Shown here one piece after another: positions 35,643 to 46,927 of a stretch of DNA of 64,000 nucleotides. The position numbers and the translations under genes were made by a program. The notes beneath the pieces are model-generated. The model was not told the origin of the DNA. It saw only the letters and a list, made by a program, of their open reading frames with translations, and did no database searches. Source of the DNA: Sycobia sp. Sy_11 (taxonomy: Eukaryota > Arthropoda > Insecta > Hymenoptera > Epichrysomallidae); the NCBI GenBank assembly GCA_018907035.1, contig JACCIC010000291.1:372001-436000 (forward strand), in the 5' to 3' direction. How positions within the stretch are numbered: position 1 is the stretch's first letter; each line of letters starts with the position of its first letter.

Positions 35643-37058
35643 TTTAGAAAATGGCTATTATAACTTGTTGAAAATGCGCGTTAGAAAAAAATATGAAAAT
35701 TGTAGGAATTAAATCATCGTACTCTATGACGATACTAACCTTCACGTTAATCTTAATTTTCAAAGAAATTTAAAAATTGACTTTTTTTAAATAGAAACTG
35801 ATGATGGCTATATTTTCTTTTAAAATAATATTCCCTATATATAATATTCCTTTTTGGTGAAACGGGGTAAAACTTTATTCTAATTGTAATTGGTTAAACA
35901 ACTATGAAAAAAATTAATATTTTATACCGAAAAAATTTGGTCCTATAAAATATAGACTATCTTAAGCCAACAATGCTTCTAAGTTTCATCCTTTAAAAAT
36001 GCAGGTCTAAAAGCTTATGAATTTTGAATATTCAAACTTTATAACTACTTGGAAAATCGTGATAAATTAAAAATTTTAGCGTAATCAAGATGGTACGTTG
36101 TGTTTGAACTGTAATTAATCATTTTGAATAATTTTATACGAAAATTTTGGGCCAAAAAATTTCAACACAAAAATAATCGACTATAAAGCTTCAGAACAAT
36201 ATTATTTACATATATATAAAAAGTCCATCCTTTAATATTAAAGCTATTGTTTATGTAATCATTTAAAATGTTTAATAAGCTTTTAAACCTGAATTTTCGT
36301 TAAGAAATTTTCAAAAATGTTAATTACTTGCAATTCTGATTATAGTAGAAGTTGTTAAAAACTGACAAAACTTTGACTTCGACAATACCGTAAGTGTATC
36401 GATACAGATGTTTAGGAAAAAAATCAACTGCCCCTCAGGGACATGTGACTGGAAAAACGGATGTTACCTAATGCCAGTATTAAAGATCAAGGACAGCTTA
36501 CTGACGAGATCTTTACAGCCAATTCCTCTCTCTCTCTCCCTCCCTCCCTCGCGCGCAATGCATACCACACGGTAACGTTGCGCATTACAAAGCACTCACG
36601 TGGGCCTCGGTCAGGGAGTTGACGATGGCCAAGTGGCCGCCCTCCTCGCTGCACATCTTGCGCGCCTCGTTCCAGGTGGCGGCGCGCGTGTGCAGCTTGT
36701 GCGCCCCGATGCCGGGGCTGTAGCGGTAGTCGTCGCGGGCGGGCGCGCCCCGGGCCGGGCCCGCGTGGCACAGGCAGGTCATGCCGTGGATGAGGAGGTT
36801 CGGCATCTGATGATGGCTCGCCGGCTCGACGGGCGAGGTGACGTTCGGCGGGCCGCACGGGCAGAGGTTCAGCTCGGCGCTGGTCGTCGTCGGCGACGAC
36901 GACGCGGACGGCGAGGACGGCGACGAGGCGCCGAGGAAGGGGGAGGAGGACGAGGGCTGGGTAAGCCACGAGGAGGAGGAGGTGGACGGGGTCGTGGGCT
37001 CGGCAAGGACGATAGACGACGCCGTCGCCAGTGTCAACAGGAGGAGAGGGAGAGACAT
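35113..37058 (-). CDS. C-type lectin D, 251 aa, with Ser/Thr/Pro-rich linker
   Basis: Exon 1 is 37058-36600 (153 codons) and exon 2 is 35409-35113 (98 codons plus stop). The intron is 1190 bases, in phase 0 at the same site as lectins A-C. ATG 37058 starts a clear signal peptide (MSLPLLLLTLATASSIVLA). Residues 20-62 are rich in Ser, Thr and Pro, a likely O-glycosylated stalk. Two CxC motifs follow (CPC, CLC). The lectin domain covers about 110-251: YSPGIGAHKLHTRAATWNEA, Cys136, LAIVNS, GEWVTLLGD, QPD at 210-212, NQNCG (Cys220), DDVNC (Cys234) and FFCE (Cys242). Coding DNA is strikingly GC-rich against the AT-rich A-C genes. A 5' UTR acceptor (TTACACAG) lies at 37116-37117. Secreted and probably sugar-binding; the ligand is unknown. 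Confidence 0.92.
35410..36599 (-). other. Intron of lectin D
   Basis: GTGAGT donor at 36599 and TGTACAG acceptor at 35410. About fifteen times longer than the 74-78 base introns at the same position in lectins A-C. It contains a (GA)n tract at 35605-35640 and AT-rich filler, with no embedded gene seen. Confidence 0.85.
35605..35640. repeat. (GA)n microsatellite
   Basis: About 16 GA dinucleotides within the lectin D intron. Confidence 0.95.
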
Positions 37059-39362
37059 CTTGGACAATGTGTTTAGATTTGAAGTAAGGTGTGGGGGGGT
37101 GGATTTGAATGTTACCTGTGTAAGACGTAGAATATTAAATAAGAGTTTAATGCTAATGAATTATATAGAAAGCAAAGTGTGCCTATATAGAAAACGGCTG
37201 GTATATTGTTTGATAATAGATTTTTTTGAAAACTGGATAATTTTTAAAAACGATCGACAAAGAAAATGCTGTGAATTGCTCATAATATATTACGTATAAA
37301 TATTAAATTATCGTATCTTTCAGTTGATCGTGCCCATTATATACATTGAGTTGAGATTCCTGTTTGCTATGAATTCAGTCAAAATCAACGATAAAATTTG
37401 ATTTAAAATTATCGGTTATGAAATTGTTTCAAATACTCCCACGGTAAGGGTATACTTTCAATCTGCAATAATCAATGTGCACATATAATATTATTAAAAA
37501 TACCGAACTTTTTACTCAATCTGTATTATCGAAAGTCCACGAATCTAATGAATTGATAAATATATATATATATATACATATATATATAACGCTATATTTA
37601 ATTATTAATTGTCGTTTATTTTTTTTAAATACAGTTTCGCTATTATGCTCGCGTCCAACACTAGATGTTATGCTTATTTTATATGTATTGTTTTATATGT
37701 ATACAATTTTTAATAACCAATTATTTCTTATGTTTCTAATCGATAAAATGATTTAAAACTTTATTAATATTGCAATCCTGTTAAATCATTCCATAAAGAG
37801 AGAAAAAATGTAATCAATTCAAATAACAATTTTGTTTCCCTGTTCCATTAAAATTTTTGTGAAAAATAAAAAATATGTTTTTAATTAAAATAGATGAATT
37901 CAAGATTTTTTAATCAAAGCCGGCTAATTCGCGCAATATTTCTTTATACTGAAAATGAATGAATTTAATGGGAGTTAAAATTAAAATATTTACGTGAATT
38001 CAGAAAAAATTTTTTCTCGATGTATTTAACTGTTCGTTCGCAAAATAACAATAATTTTTATTCCCAGCATCATTTCCCAGAATATTTTAGAATTATTTCG
38101 TATAAATTTTTCTCTCTCCCTTTACAGACAATACAAATCCAAGCCACGCAAAAAATTTGTAAAAGATATTTTCAAAAGCATGTAAACAAACAATGTAAAT
38201 CGCAATCGTTCGTCAATAGGATCGTCACAGATTTTCTCTTTCACACGCGCGCGCGCACATTTATCACATATATATCGAAAACATTCGCGAATTTATTGTA
38301 TCGAACTCGGAAAAAAAGGCACTGCTACTAAAGTGAAACACTTTTACTCTATGGATTTTATTTTTATAAATATATCTGTATCGAAATATTATTACAGCGG
38401 TATATACCGGAGAAAATGAAATTACACCGCTTGATGAGCCGATTCCGTGTGTGTACGTGTATATATATATATATACTATATACGCTGAGCGGTCAACTTC
38501 TGTATAGACTTTTCGGAATCGGTCCGAGCCGAGCGAGAGGAAGTCGGAGACTGAGGAGACGGGGAGCTTCCATAATGCTGACACTTTGGGGCTTGGACCG
38601 TATCTCTTACGAAGCAAGCCAGTGCCGTATACTTACGTCGTGGTCAAAAAGAAGGCTTTCGCGTTGTGTATTACTGTACATTACAATCGGCTCCTTGTAT
38701 CGGGAAGTCCGGTAAAATTATTGTTCGCATTTCTACTGCTACTTGTAAAAATATTATTTATTAAAAATTTTATTGCCCTGGTACATTTGAATAAACTTTT
38801 TTATCTTTATTAAATAACAATTAATATAATATTTACAGAATTTAACGATCTCCATTTACTTAACTAATTGCAATGTTAGAATTATTAACGCCTACGAAAA
38901 AGATCATTTATGAATTAAAAATCGTCCTATTCTTGAACATTTGCAATGATGTATAGAAATCATTATGAATTTTTAGCGTCTGTAATATTGTGCAAAATTC
39001 TAAATTTATCTAGAAAAATAAAACAAAAAAACAGAAAACAAAAATAAAAAATCACGAAGTAAGGGCGAATGGAAAAACGAGCGAGTACGTACGCTACTGC
39101 CTCGTATTTCGTGAGAGAGAAGGCTCCTTGTGCATCGTCCGCGAGGAAGAGACTGTATTATAAGATATGAAATATGGTAGCCACATGCGCGGGGGAGGGG
39201 GCGAGTGGTTTCAAGGCTGCGCACATATGTTCTCCGAATCTCAACGGACGAGGGGTAGGGCTACAATAACATTGCCGTTGCCACCGATGCCGCTACTTCT
39301 GTTCCACGCCAGATACACTTAGGTCGTCACGTGTGTGTAGGCGTTGTCGTTGTATTTCGCAT

Positions 39363-39366
<4 letters not shown>

Positions 39367-39440
<74 letters not shown>
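39367..39440. repeat. (CT)n microsatellite
   Basis: About 36 CT dinucleotides, followed by imperfect CT-rich sequence to about 39485. Confidence 0.95.
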
Positions 39441-39442
<2 letters not shown>

Positions 39443-40028
39443 ATCTCTCTTTCTATCTCTCTGCCTCTCCTCCTGCTTCCCTTTTCTGCCCATTTCATTT
39501 CTCTTGAATGAATGAATAAAACCTACCCAATTTTTATATTTGCATCGATTTCTACGAATGTGGGTAGTCTATCTGTACTCAGTAATACATTGATAAATAA
39601 ATAATATGTATAAAAATTTATAGAAATTTTACTCAATTCAATAAATTTCTATATAAGATATTTATTGAAAAAAAAATCAAGATGAATTGCATTAATAATC
39701 ACTTATAGACTTTTATCCATAGTTCATTGCTTTTCATCGAAACGTAATAAAATCTATAACTTCACCTACAGAATCAAAGAACCGTCTAGACTTTTCAAGA
39801 TTCATTCGTTCTGCGCTTTAATCTAATTGAATCTTTTAAAGAATTTATTAAGATTCTCTCTTTTTTTTATATCCATCCTCGCAGCCAAATATAAGTCGTG
39901 GAATCCGAATGTCGTTCTACGTGATTAAAGTACTTAGATCGTAATTAAATCATAAAGAAAAAAAATCCAGGGTACCCGTGAAGCGAGCATAACTCCCCGG
40001 TCTCTGACTATGCCATATAGCGAGCAAT

Positions 40029-40031
<3 letters not shown>

Positions 40032-40079
<48 letters not shown>
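40032..40079. repeat. (TA)n microsatellite
   Basis: About 24 TA dinucleotides directly beyond the stop codon of the candidate exon at 40098-40234. Confidence 0.95.
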
Positions 40080-40081
<2 letters not shown>

Positions 40082-40097
40082 GGCTTTACATATAAAA

Positions 40098-40234
40098 TTA
40101 ATCCGAAGACATCGAAGACCCCTTGAAAGACGAACGATCCGATTCGAGAGATTCTATCGCATCGGTCTCCATCGTCGAAGGCACCATTAAAATATCCCCC
40201 TTATTCATCTCCGGGACGGACTGAATGATATTAA
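40098..40234 (-). CDS. Candidate terminal exon of an unidentified gene
   Basis: On the minus strand an acceptor-like TTATTCTAG is followed by an open frame that ends in TAA. It encodes about 45 residues: NIIQSVPEMNKGDILMVPST, then METDAIESLESDRSSFKGSS and MSSD. The acidic, Ser-rich tail and near-balanced base composition in AT-rich surroundings look like a real coding exon. Upstream exons would lie at higher coordinates; none with matching phase was found, and the candidate at 41337-41374 does not fit. An (AAT)n-type repeat lies just inside the putative intron. The family was not recognised. Confidence 0.35.
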
Positions 40235-40237
40235 CTA

Positions 40238-40268
<31 letters not shown>
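40238..40268. repeat. (TAA)n microsatellite
   Basis: Ten AAT/TAA units immediately upstream of the candidate terminal exon on the minus strand. Confidence 0.9.
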
Positions 40269-40271
<3 letters not shown>

Positions 40272-40558
40272 CATAGATAGATAGTAACGCTGAATTTTAC
40301 AATTAAAAGTTTGTCGCAACTTCCGCGTATGCATTTAACACCGCGTCAATTAAGAGCGGCGTTATACCGTTACACGATAATTCTCTTTCCGGATCATAGG
40401 TAGAATTTTTGAAGATTAGAATTTCTCACCCCCCCCCCTAAATCGACTTCTACAGCGAAATGAGCAATTTTCTTTTAAATCGATCAAGAACGTTACAGCA
40501 AAGATCGAAAAACGCGTGAGAATCGTTATATCAAATATAGAATCATCGGCATTAATCG

Positions 40559-40598
<40 letters not shown>
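40559..40598. repeat. (TA)n microsatellite
   Basis: About 20 TA dinucleotides. Confidence 0.95.
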
Positions 40599-40602
<4 letters not shown>

Positions 40603-40834
40603 AGTTCTTATAATAAGAGCAAAAATTTTGCCTCTTCATGATAACTCTGGTTATACCCTTGAATTGTATCAGTAAATTTTACTAGGAACATTATTTTTTG
40701 AAATAGATTTAATTCAATCGTTAGCTGCATAGTGTTATTCGAAACATGAGTTTATCAAATTATCCTTACGGTACCAATTAATGGCTATACTGTAAATAAA
40801 AAATTTTAAATAGCTTAAAAATTCAAATGACGAC

Positions 40835-41015
40835 CTAGAGGACTACGATGGTTCGATCCGGCTCGATCCTTACAGTAGCACAAGCACCGCTGTAAAAGTT
40901 TACATGTGCTTTGCTTACAAACACATCGTGGACCTCCGTCTCTGATCAGCATCGGTATTTGGAAACATCAATAGGGCGACGTTGATTAACAAAAAAAAAA
41001 AGAAAAAAAAGCGAC
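40835..41015 (+). mobile_element. SINE-like repeat, copy b
   Basis: Contains GGTTCGATCC near the 5' end (fits a Pol III B box), then the core shared with 6985-7175 (TTTACATGTGCTTT), and a long A-rich tail at about 40989-41012. The tail and promoter-like box suggest a retroposed tRNA-derived element. The A box is not clear. Confidence 0.45.
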
Positions 41016-41633
41016 CTGTACAAGTTTAGCGTTATTCAAGTAATAATATTAATAAAAATTACTTAGAAACCATATTGTTATTTAAAACACTATATAAAAA
41101 TATGAAATAATAAAAAAAAAACATTAATTATCCTATATGCCAGCACCTGACTATGCTGAAAAAACGTGTACGAATATTAAATCCAAATGTCATCGCACAG
41201 CTTCGTCGTCTTTGTAATCGCGGTGGTGATGTAAAACTCGTAAATTATTACCTTACCTCATTGTCGCACTCTTCACTGCATCCGAGTAAAAGCTCACGCC
41301 CACCTTACCGATACTGCCATACGCCCCAGGACTTACCCATGTCCTCCATTTATCCCGGCGAGCATTTTCGAAACCTGCACACGATAAATATTATGAACTA
41401 TGTCGTACCATCTTATCAGAAGTGTACTACATCGTATAAAACACGTAAACGGGATGCTTACGCGTAAGTATATCGCAAGGATCGCGGCCAGAGGACTGTT
41501 GAACTCTCGTTCGCTCTAGCATTAGCTCGTCAAGAGAAAAAGGCGTAATGTTTTCATGATATTGTCAGGAATGAGGAGGAAGAGCGAGAAACGGAAGTAA
41601 TATACATACATCCCACTGCCTATATATATTGTA

Positions 41634-41672
41634 AGTTGAAGAAAGAAAACTTTGAGGTTTTCTATTATATAT
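41634..41672 (-). repeat. Fragment related to the inverted-repeat element at 61.7 kb
   Basis: Its reverse complement matches 61780-61809 with one mismatch in 30 (core CTCAAAGTTTTCTTTCTTCA) and is likewise next to a TA-rich tract. Confidence 0.55.
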
Positions 41673-41854
41673 ATATGGGATGCGAGAAACTGCGATGCGC
41701 CCTCTCTTCCTAACCGTCCCGCTGCGCGAGCGCGCGCGAGAAACTCAATCAGTTAATTACGCGTAATTGCGCCCCCGCACAACCTCTCGTTCCACGGCTT
41801 CGTTTCCCAAGAAATTACTTTGGCAATCAAACAGGAGGGAAAGACCTAGGAGTG

Positions 41855-41900
<46 letters not shown>

Positions 41901-41997
41901 TCGTATACTCGCTCATCAGCGACTATCTTGCAAAGAAGAGCTTTCCCTCGAGCTTTCCCCTCTTATTTCATTCGAATGGTAGCGCAATCTCTCATTT

Positions 41998-42048
<51 letters not shown>
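41855..42048. repeat. (GA)n and (TA)n microsatellites
   Basis: (GA)n at about 41855-41895 and (TA)n at about 42001-42048, separated by about 105 bases of unique sequence. Confidence 0.95.
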
Positions 42049-42049
<1 letters not shown>

Positions 42050-42587
42050 TGAGGTGAAAAAAGAAGGTTATAGAAGTGGAGGGGAGCAGCGTCGAATTTA
42101 TATGAATTAGAATTTGCGGGAGAGATAGTGAGGATGAATATGTTCGCATTTACATATTAATAAATTAGTGATGGGTATAATTTACTTTTGCGCTTCCTAA
42201 CGTACCGTAACGTACATAAGGTCAAATGAACCTATGCATCGACTCGCGCTTTTCAATCATTATTTCTCCCTTGAATCTATATACGTATATGTGTGTATAT
42301 ATGTCGGTCTAATGAAAATCGCCAATTTCGCGCATACGCGCTCTCAAGGCATGTGCCTGCGCAGATTTTGCAATTAACGCCCGCCTCGTTACGCACCCGA
42401 GAGGCTTGTTCGGGATATATATATATATGCACAATACATTATGCTCACGGTGTACCTTGCTCTCGAAAAATATATCCAGTCCCACATATATGTATATATA
42501 ATAAACGCACCTAACGAAGTTGACGTAAATTATACCGATGAATTGGTGGCGAGTCATTATAAGATAATTATAGTATCTCGTAAGCTA

Positions 42588-42656
<69 letters not shown>

Positions 42657-42744
42657 TAAACAGATCTTTCATGAATCCAAATACTTCCCTTCTGTGAATA
42701 TATTGATAGACAAATTTAGCCATTGCTTTCTATATTAACGATTT

Positions 42745-42795
<51 letters not shown>

Positions 42796-42802
42796 TTGTT
42801 TT
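42588..42802. repeat. (TA)n followed by (TTG)n microsatellite
   Basis: About 34 TA dinucleotides at 42588-42656, then about 18 TTG units at 42747-42802. Confidence 0.95.
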
Positions 42803-43700
42803 TGCTGTTGTTGCTGGTATAATTTCTTTTAACATTTGAAAGTTACGATCCATTTTTATAGAAAAAGCTAGATGTTTTGAAATCTTGTTTAAAATTAATA
42901 TTAGTTTGTTAATTCAGTCACACAGGCATGAGTAGTTTACAAAATATGATTGAATTTTTTTCAAAATTTACATTAACGAATGCAAACTGTGGGCCAATAT
43001 GAAGAGCAAGAAAAAACGTAATAGTCCATTTTTCCTGGAAATTACTCATGGCTCGACTGAATAAAAAAATATTAAATGATTCTCAGATACATTCTAACTT
43101 TTTTCTTCTCTGTACCATAAATTATGGCCCTTTAACATTGCAAACCAAATAATGATGAGGAATTCTAGGTATCGGCACAAAGACGTGTCTAAATTTAAAA
43201 ATCGTTTTATAAACCTCTATTTCTATTAATAATGACTATACGTAATTTTGAATAATGAGAATAATGAGACCAATTTAAAATATAAACATTTGAACAATTT
43301 CAACTGTTGTTACATATATAAATCAGCTCTGTTGTATAGCTAAGTCTAACGATCAAAAAAAATTTACTTTGATTGTTATGAATTTTTTTAAATTAATTAT
43401 ATGCTTTCCCAACGATACATAACCCTTTTTTATGACTCTATTCCATTTTTATTGTCTCTGCGTGGCTTATGATCGCATTAAAAGAACGCAGATTCGTTCA
43501 ATCAAACCAAAAGAAAATGTATATACAATGTAAAATTGAAATTTAAATTATCAAATTTAATATGAAAGTATAGATATCTCCATTTATTTTTAATATTTGG
43601 ATTTGGATTCGGACTGTATTTAGAACTTTATTAAAGATGTCAAATAAATTTACATTCCAAAAATTTCAAGTATACCTTCCAATGTATATTACCTTCACTG

Positions 43701-43730
43701 GAAGACCGATAAAAATATTTATTAATTCAA
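43701..43730 (-). mobile_element. Inverted-repeat element family 1, terminal fragment
   Basis: The reverse complement reads TTAATAAATATTTTTATCGG then TCTTC, matching the outer end of copies at 6041, 14276 and 52335. Only the terminus is present. Confidence 0.4.
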
Positions 43731-44067
43731 ATGTAAAATATTGAATAAAACAAATATCTTTTAGCGGCTAACTAATTATTAACATGAACATTATCATATT
43801 ATACTTAAGGATTCGCCTATCCGGAACCAAACCTGTTAAACAAATCACAGTGCATCATCTAGTTAAGCAAGGCAACACTTTTAGTTGAATAAAATTATGT
43901 AGAAGTTATCTATGACAGCTAGAGACTTCGTTATTTCTTGTAAACTGGATACCATCTACTTTTCACATCAATTTATGAATTAATTTCAAAACATAAAATT
44001 ACAGTTGAGAAATATTTTGTTCTTGAATTGTAAGCAATGGCTAATAGCAACTGACACCCGAATATAT

Positions 44068-44073
<6 letters not shown>

Positions 44074-44121
<48 letters not shown>
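44074..44121. repeat. (TA)n microsatellite
   Basis: About 24 TA dinucleotides. Confidence 0.95.
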
Positions 44122-44124
<3 letters not shown>

Positions 44125-46116
44125 CATCTGCATTATAACAATTATAACATTTGCTCAGCGGCTCCGTCGACGAAAACAACTGGCACACGTGCGACGCAGC
44201 GGCTCGTATAATTTGCTACACGCGTGACTGCAACGCCACCGAATGAATATACCATAAATATATATATACTTAAAAGCGCTATTTCGAATGTATGTAAATG
44301 ATATAGTTCCGGTATTACGAATACTTTATCGAGAATTAAATTAAACATTAATTTAAACAGTTAAATATTAAATATTAATTAATTATCCATTTGTCACTCT
44401 CTTATTCGAAAGTGATAATTAATAAATGCTTCTGATTTATACATGTACGCAAATTTGAATGCGAATGAAGCAAAGACAAATGTAAGTATACTCTACAAAA
44501 AGAATAGAATTAAATTCAGTATATGTAGGTGGTGAGTTTCACGAATAAGGTATACGAATTATTGTGATTAATGAAATTAAAGGTTATAGGATATCTTTTT
44601 GGTCCTCTTTCTGTAGCTGTTTATTTTTAGTACTTAGTTTTAATTTTAATTCACATGTTGTTTGTTAATTATATTTCCACGTTTCGCAGTTACAGAAACT
44701 ACAAAGATTCATTTTATTATGGATATACGTATTTGTAGGGTTGAAAATCGAAAACAGGGTCCTTTGATTGCCTAGTTTGGCCACCGTGTGCATTGACGTC
44801 AACGTACACGTCAGCTTGACATAACGCATGAAACTAATATATTATTTTTAATATATTTTTAATTTACTACCCGCGACATCTGGGTTTTGGGATTAGTGTG
44901 CCTGAATTGGGTAAGCATGGAGAAGGCAAAGTGAAGCATAATCAATTGATATTATGCTGTGAAAATTTGCCCGCCTTAATTGCTATTTTATTTTCCAATA
45001 ATATTTGAACCTTTCTTTGTAAATATTCATCTGTTTTGAATCTTTAAGAAAGTTTTAGACACTTGTTCAAAACCAATGGAATTAATAAGCTAAGGAGTGT
45101 AATATATTATATAAATTAATATATGCCAATGATGATAATTAAAGAAACATTTTTATTTGCTAAATTGATATTTACGTTCTAATGTTTTAAATGATACATT
45201 TAACGCTGCAATTATTAAATACAGATACTTGCATTGACCAGATGCGTCTGCATTGATATAATACGGGTGGAAGCTATGGAGAGAGGCAAAAATATTTACA
45301 TGCAATTGGAAAAGTACATAATTAAGACAAATTCGCAATAGAATATAAGTATAAGGAAATTGGGAACATTAGGCATACCCGTATCATTATCGTAAAAAAA
45401 TTATTCATATTGCTAAAATCAAGAAAAATTCTATGATCTCGAGTCGGGATTACTTTTAAATTTACTCCTGGTAAAAAATTGGTGACTTCCCGGTTTTTCG
45501 CATTCTCGTCGTCATTTTGAATTTTGAAAGTGTCGTTAAATTTTTTTTAAAAATGACGCGGACGTCAGGATTGACTGTTATACAAGCCTTACGTTGTTGA
45601 ATTTTTTATCCAAAAATAAGAGATTGGTAGGGAAATGTATCTTGTAAAACGAATCGTTTTACAGAGGCAACGATGCAATATATCGCTGAATATTTTCATC
45701 AGTGATTCCAAAATATTACGCACAATCTCGCATCATCTGTATAAATTACGGCGATTTTCTCAATGTACCATTGGATATCGTGTTGATTCAATTATTATTG
45801 ATTGCTGCAACCCCCTATTTTCAATCGTAGAACAAAATCAGCATAAATTACGTGAAATAAGTAAAACTGAGGCTACTCGGCCCATGCAAATATCACATGA
45901 CTTACGGCAATATTTAGGGAATGTATTTATTATGCTCCGATTAATAAAAGTCAATAGCTGAGAAATTTAATTCCATCTTGGAACTACATTAATCATTCGA
46001 TTAGAACGAAAGAATCTACGGGGAATATACAGTAGAGACTAATAGAGATTGCCAATTGAACAATCTTCCATCGCGCTGAACTCGCTTCGTTTTATTTATG
46101 TCCTGCTTTATACGTG

Positions 46117-46122
<6 letters not shown>
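44122..46122. other. AT-rich region, nothing recognised
   Basis: Short open frames only. The frame at 45635-45961 (108 codons, real ATG) has no known motif and no splice support. Confidence 0.5.
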
Positions 46123-46176
<54 letters not shown>

Positions 46177-46286
46177 CACGCTCATGCAATCCAACGACGG
46201 ACGCTCGATAAAAAATATCGCCGGCCAATCTAAAAGGCCAATTTACGCTGGCAAGGAAAGCGAATACAGCCATACAGCCAAGGAAC

Positions 46287-46336
<50 letters not shown>
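46123..46336. repeat. Paired (TA)n microsatellites
   Basis: (TA)n at 46123-46170 and 46289-46336, about 120 bases apart. Confidence 0.95.
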
Positions 46337-46338
<2 letters not shown>

Positions 46339-46685
46339 AACGAAAAGGAAGAGTAAAAAAACTGTATACTAATACAGATATAGGCATCGCGAGCGTGAGC
46401 AACGATGAAAACAAAAAAGGAGAAAAAAACCTCCCCGAAAGAAATGTGTTCAGCGCGCGAGGCAAAACAACCGACCGCGCGCGCAATGTACTCTCTCGCG
46501 CGTGCGTGTATATATACATGTGTATATATATATATAGATATATACTCGCGTAAATTGGATACGCGAGCCCGGGCGATAATACGGATAGAAAATGGCTTTT
46601 CGTCCCTGCCCCTCCCTGCCCCCCCCCCCGAGAAACCCTTTGGTAAATGAGAGAACGGGCGATGAAGCGAGAAAGCGGGTAGACG

Positions 46686-46689
<4 letters not shown>

Positions 46690-46716
<27 letters not shown>

Positions 46717-46869
46717 GGGGTGCGGTAGGCAATCGGTCAGTGATCGGAGTCGCTTCGCAGCGTATCTCGAGATTCGATCAAACGGAACACTTTGTCCGCA
46801 GAATGACTGTAACCGAGCTGCTTTATACCATATATTTGACGTGTGTACAACGCAGGATTTTACGATAAC

Positions 46870-46924
<55 letters not shown>
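46690..46924. repeat. Paired (GA)n microsatellites
   Basis: (GA)n at about 46690-46714 and 46876-46924 with unique sequence between. Protein frames of alternating Arg-Glu through them are artefacts. Confidence 0.95.

Positions 46925-46927
<3 letters not shown>

Larger units (their letters stand above)
37118..40097. other. Upstream region of lectin D
   Basis: AT-rich with a GC-rich patch at 38500-38720. On the minus strand that patch holds a consensus GTAAGTAT donor at about 38636 and, further upstream, GGGAAGTCC at 38702-38710 on the plus strand. It may contain a leader exon of lectin D. A second GC-richer patch covers 39060-39350. No protein-coding gene is recognised. Confidence 0.4.
41016..43700. 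other. Microsatellite-rich region without a recognised gene
   Basis: A GC-richer stretch at 41150-41780 holds a 38-base minus-strand segment (41337-41374) flanked by good splice sites and, at 41634-41672, a sequence related to the inverted-repeat element at 61665-61843. The rest is microsatellite and AT-rich DNA. Confidence 0.45.

Noticed and set aside
36600..37299. Plus-strand Gly/Arg/Glu-rich frames opposite lectin D exon 1
   Set aside because: Antisense shadows of the Ser/Thr/Pro-rich exon.
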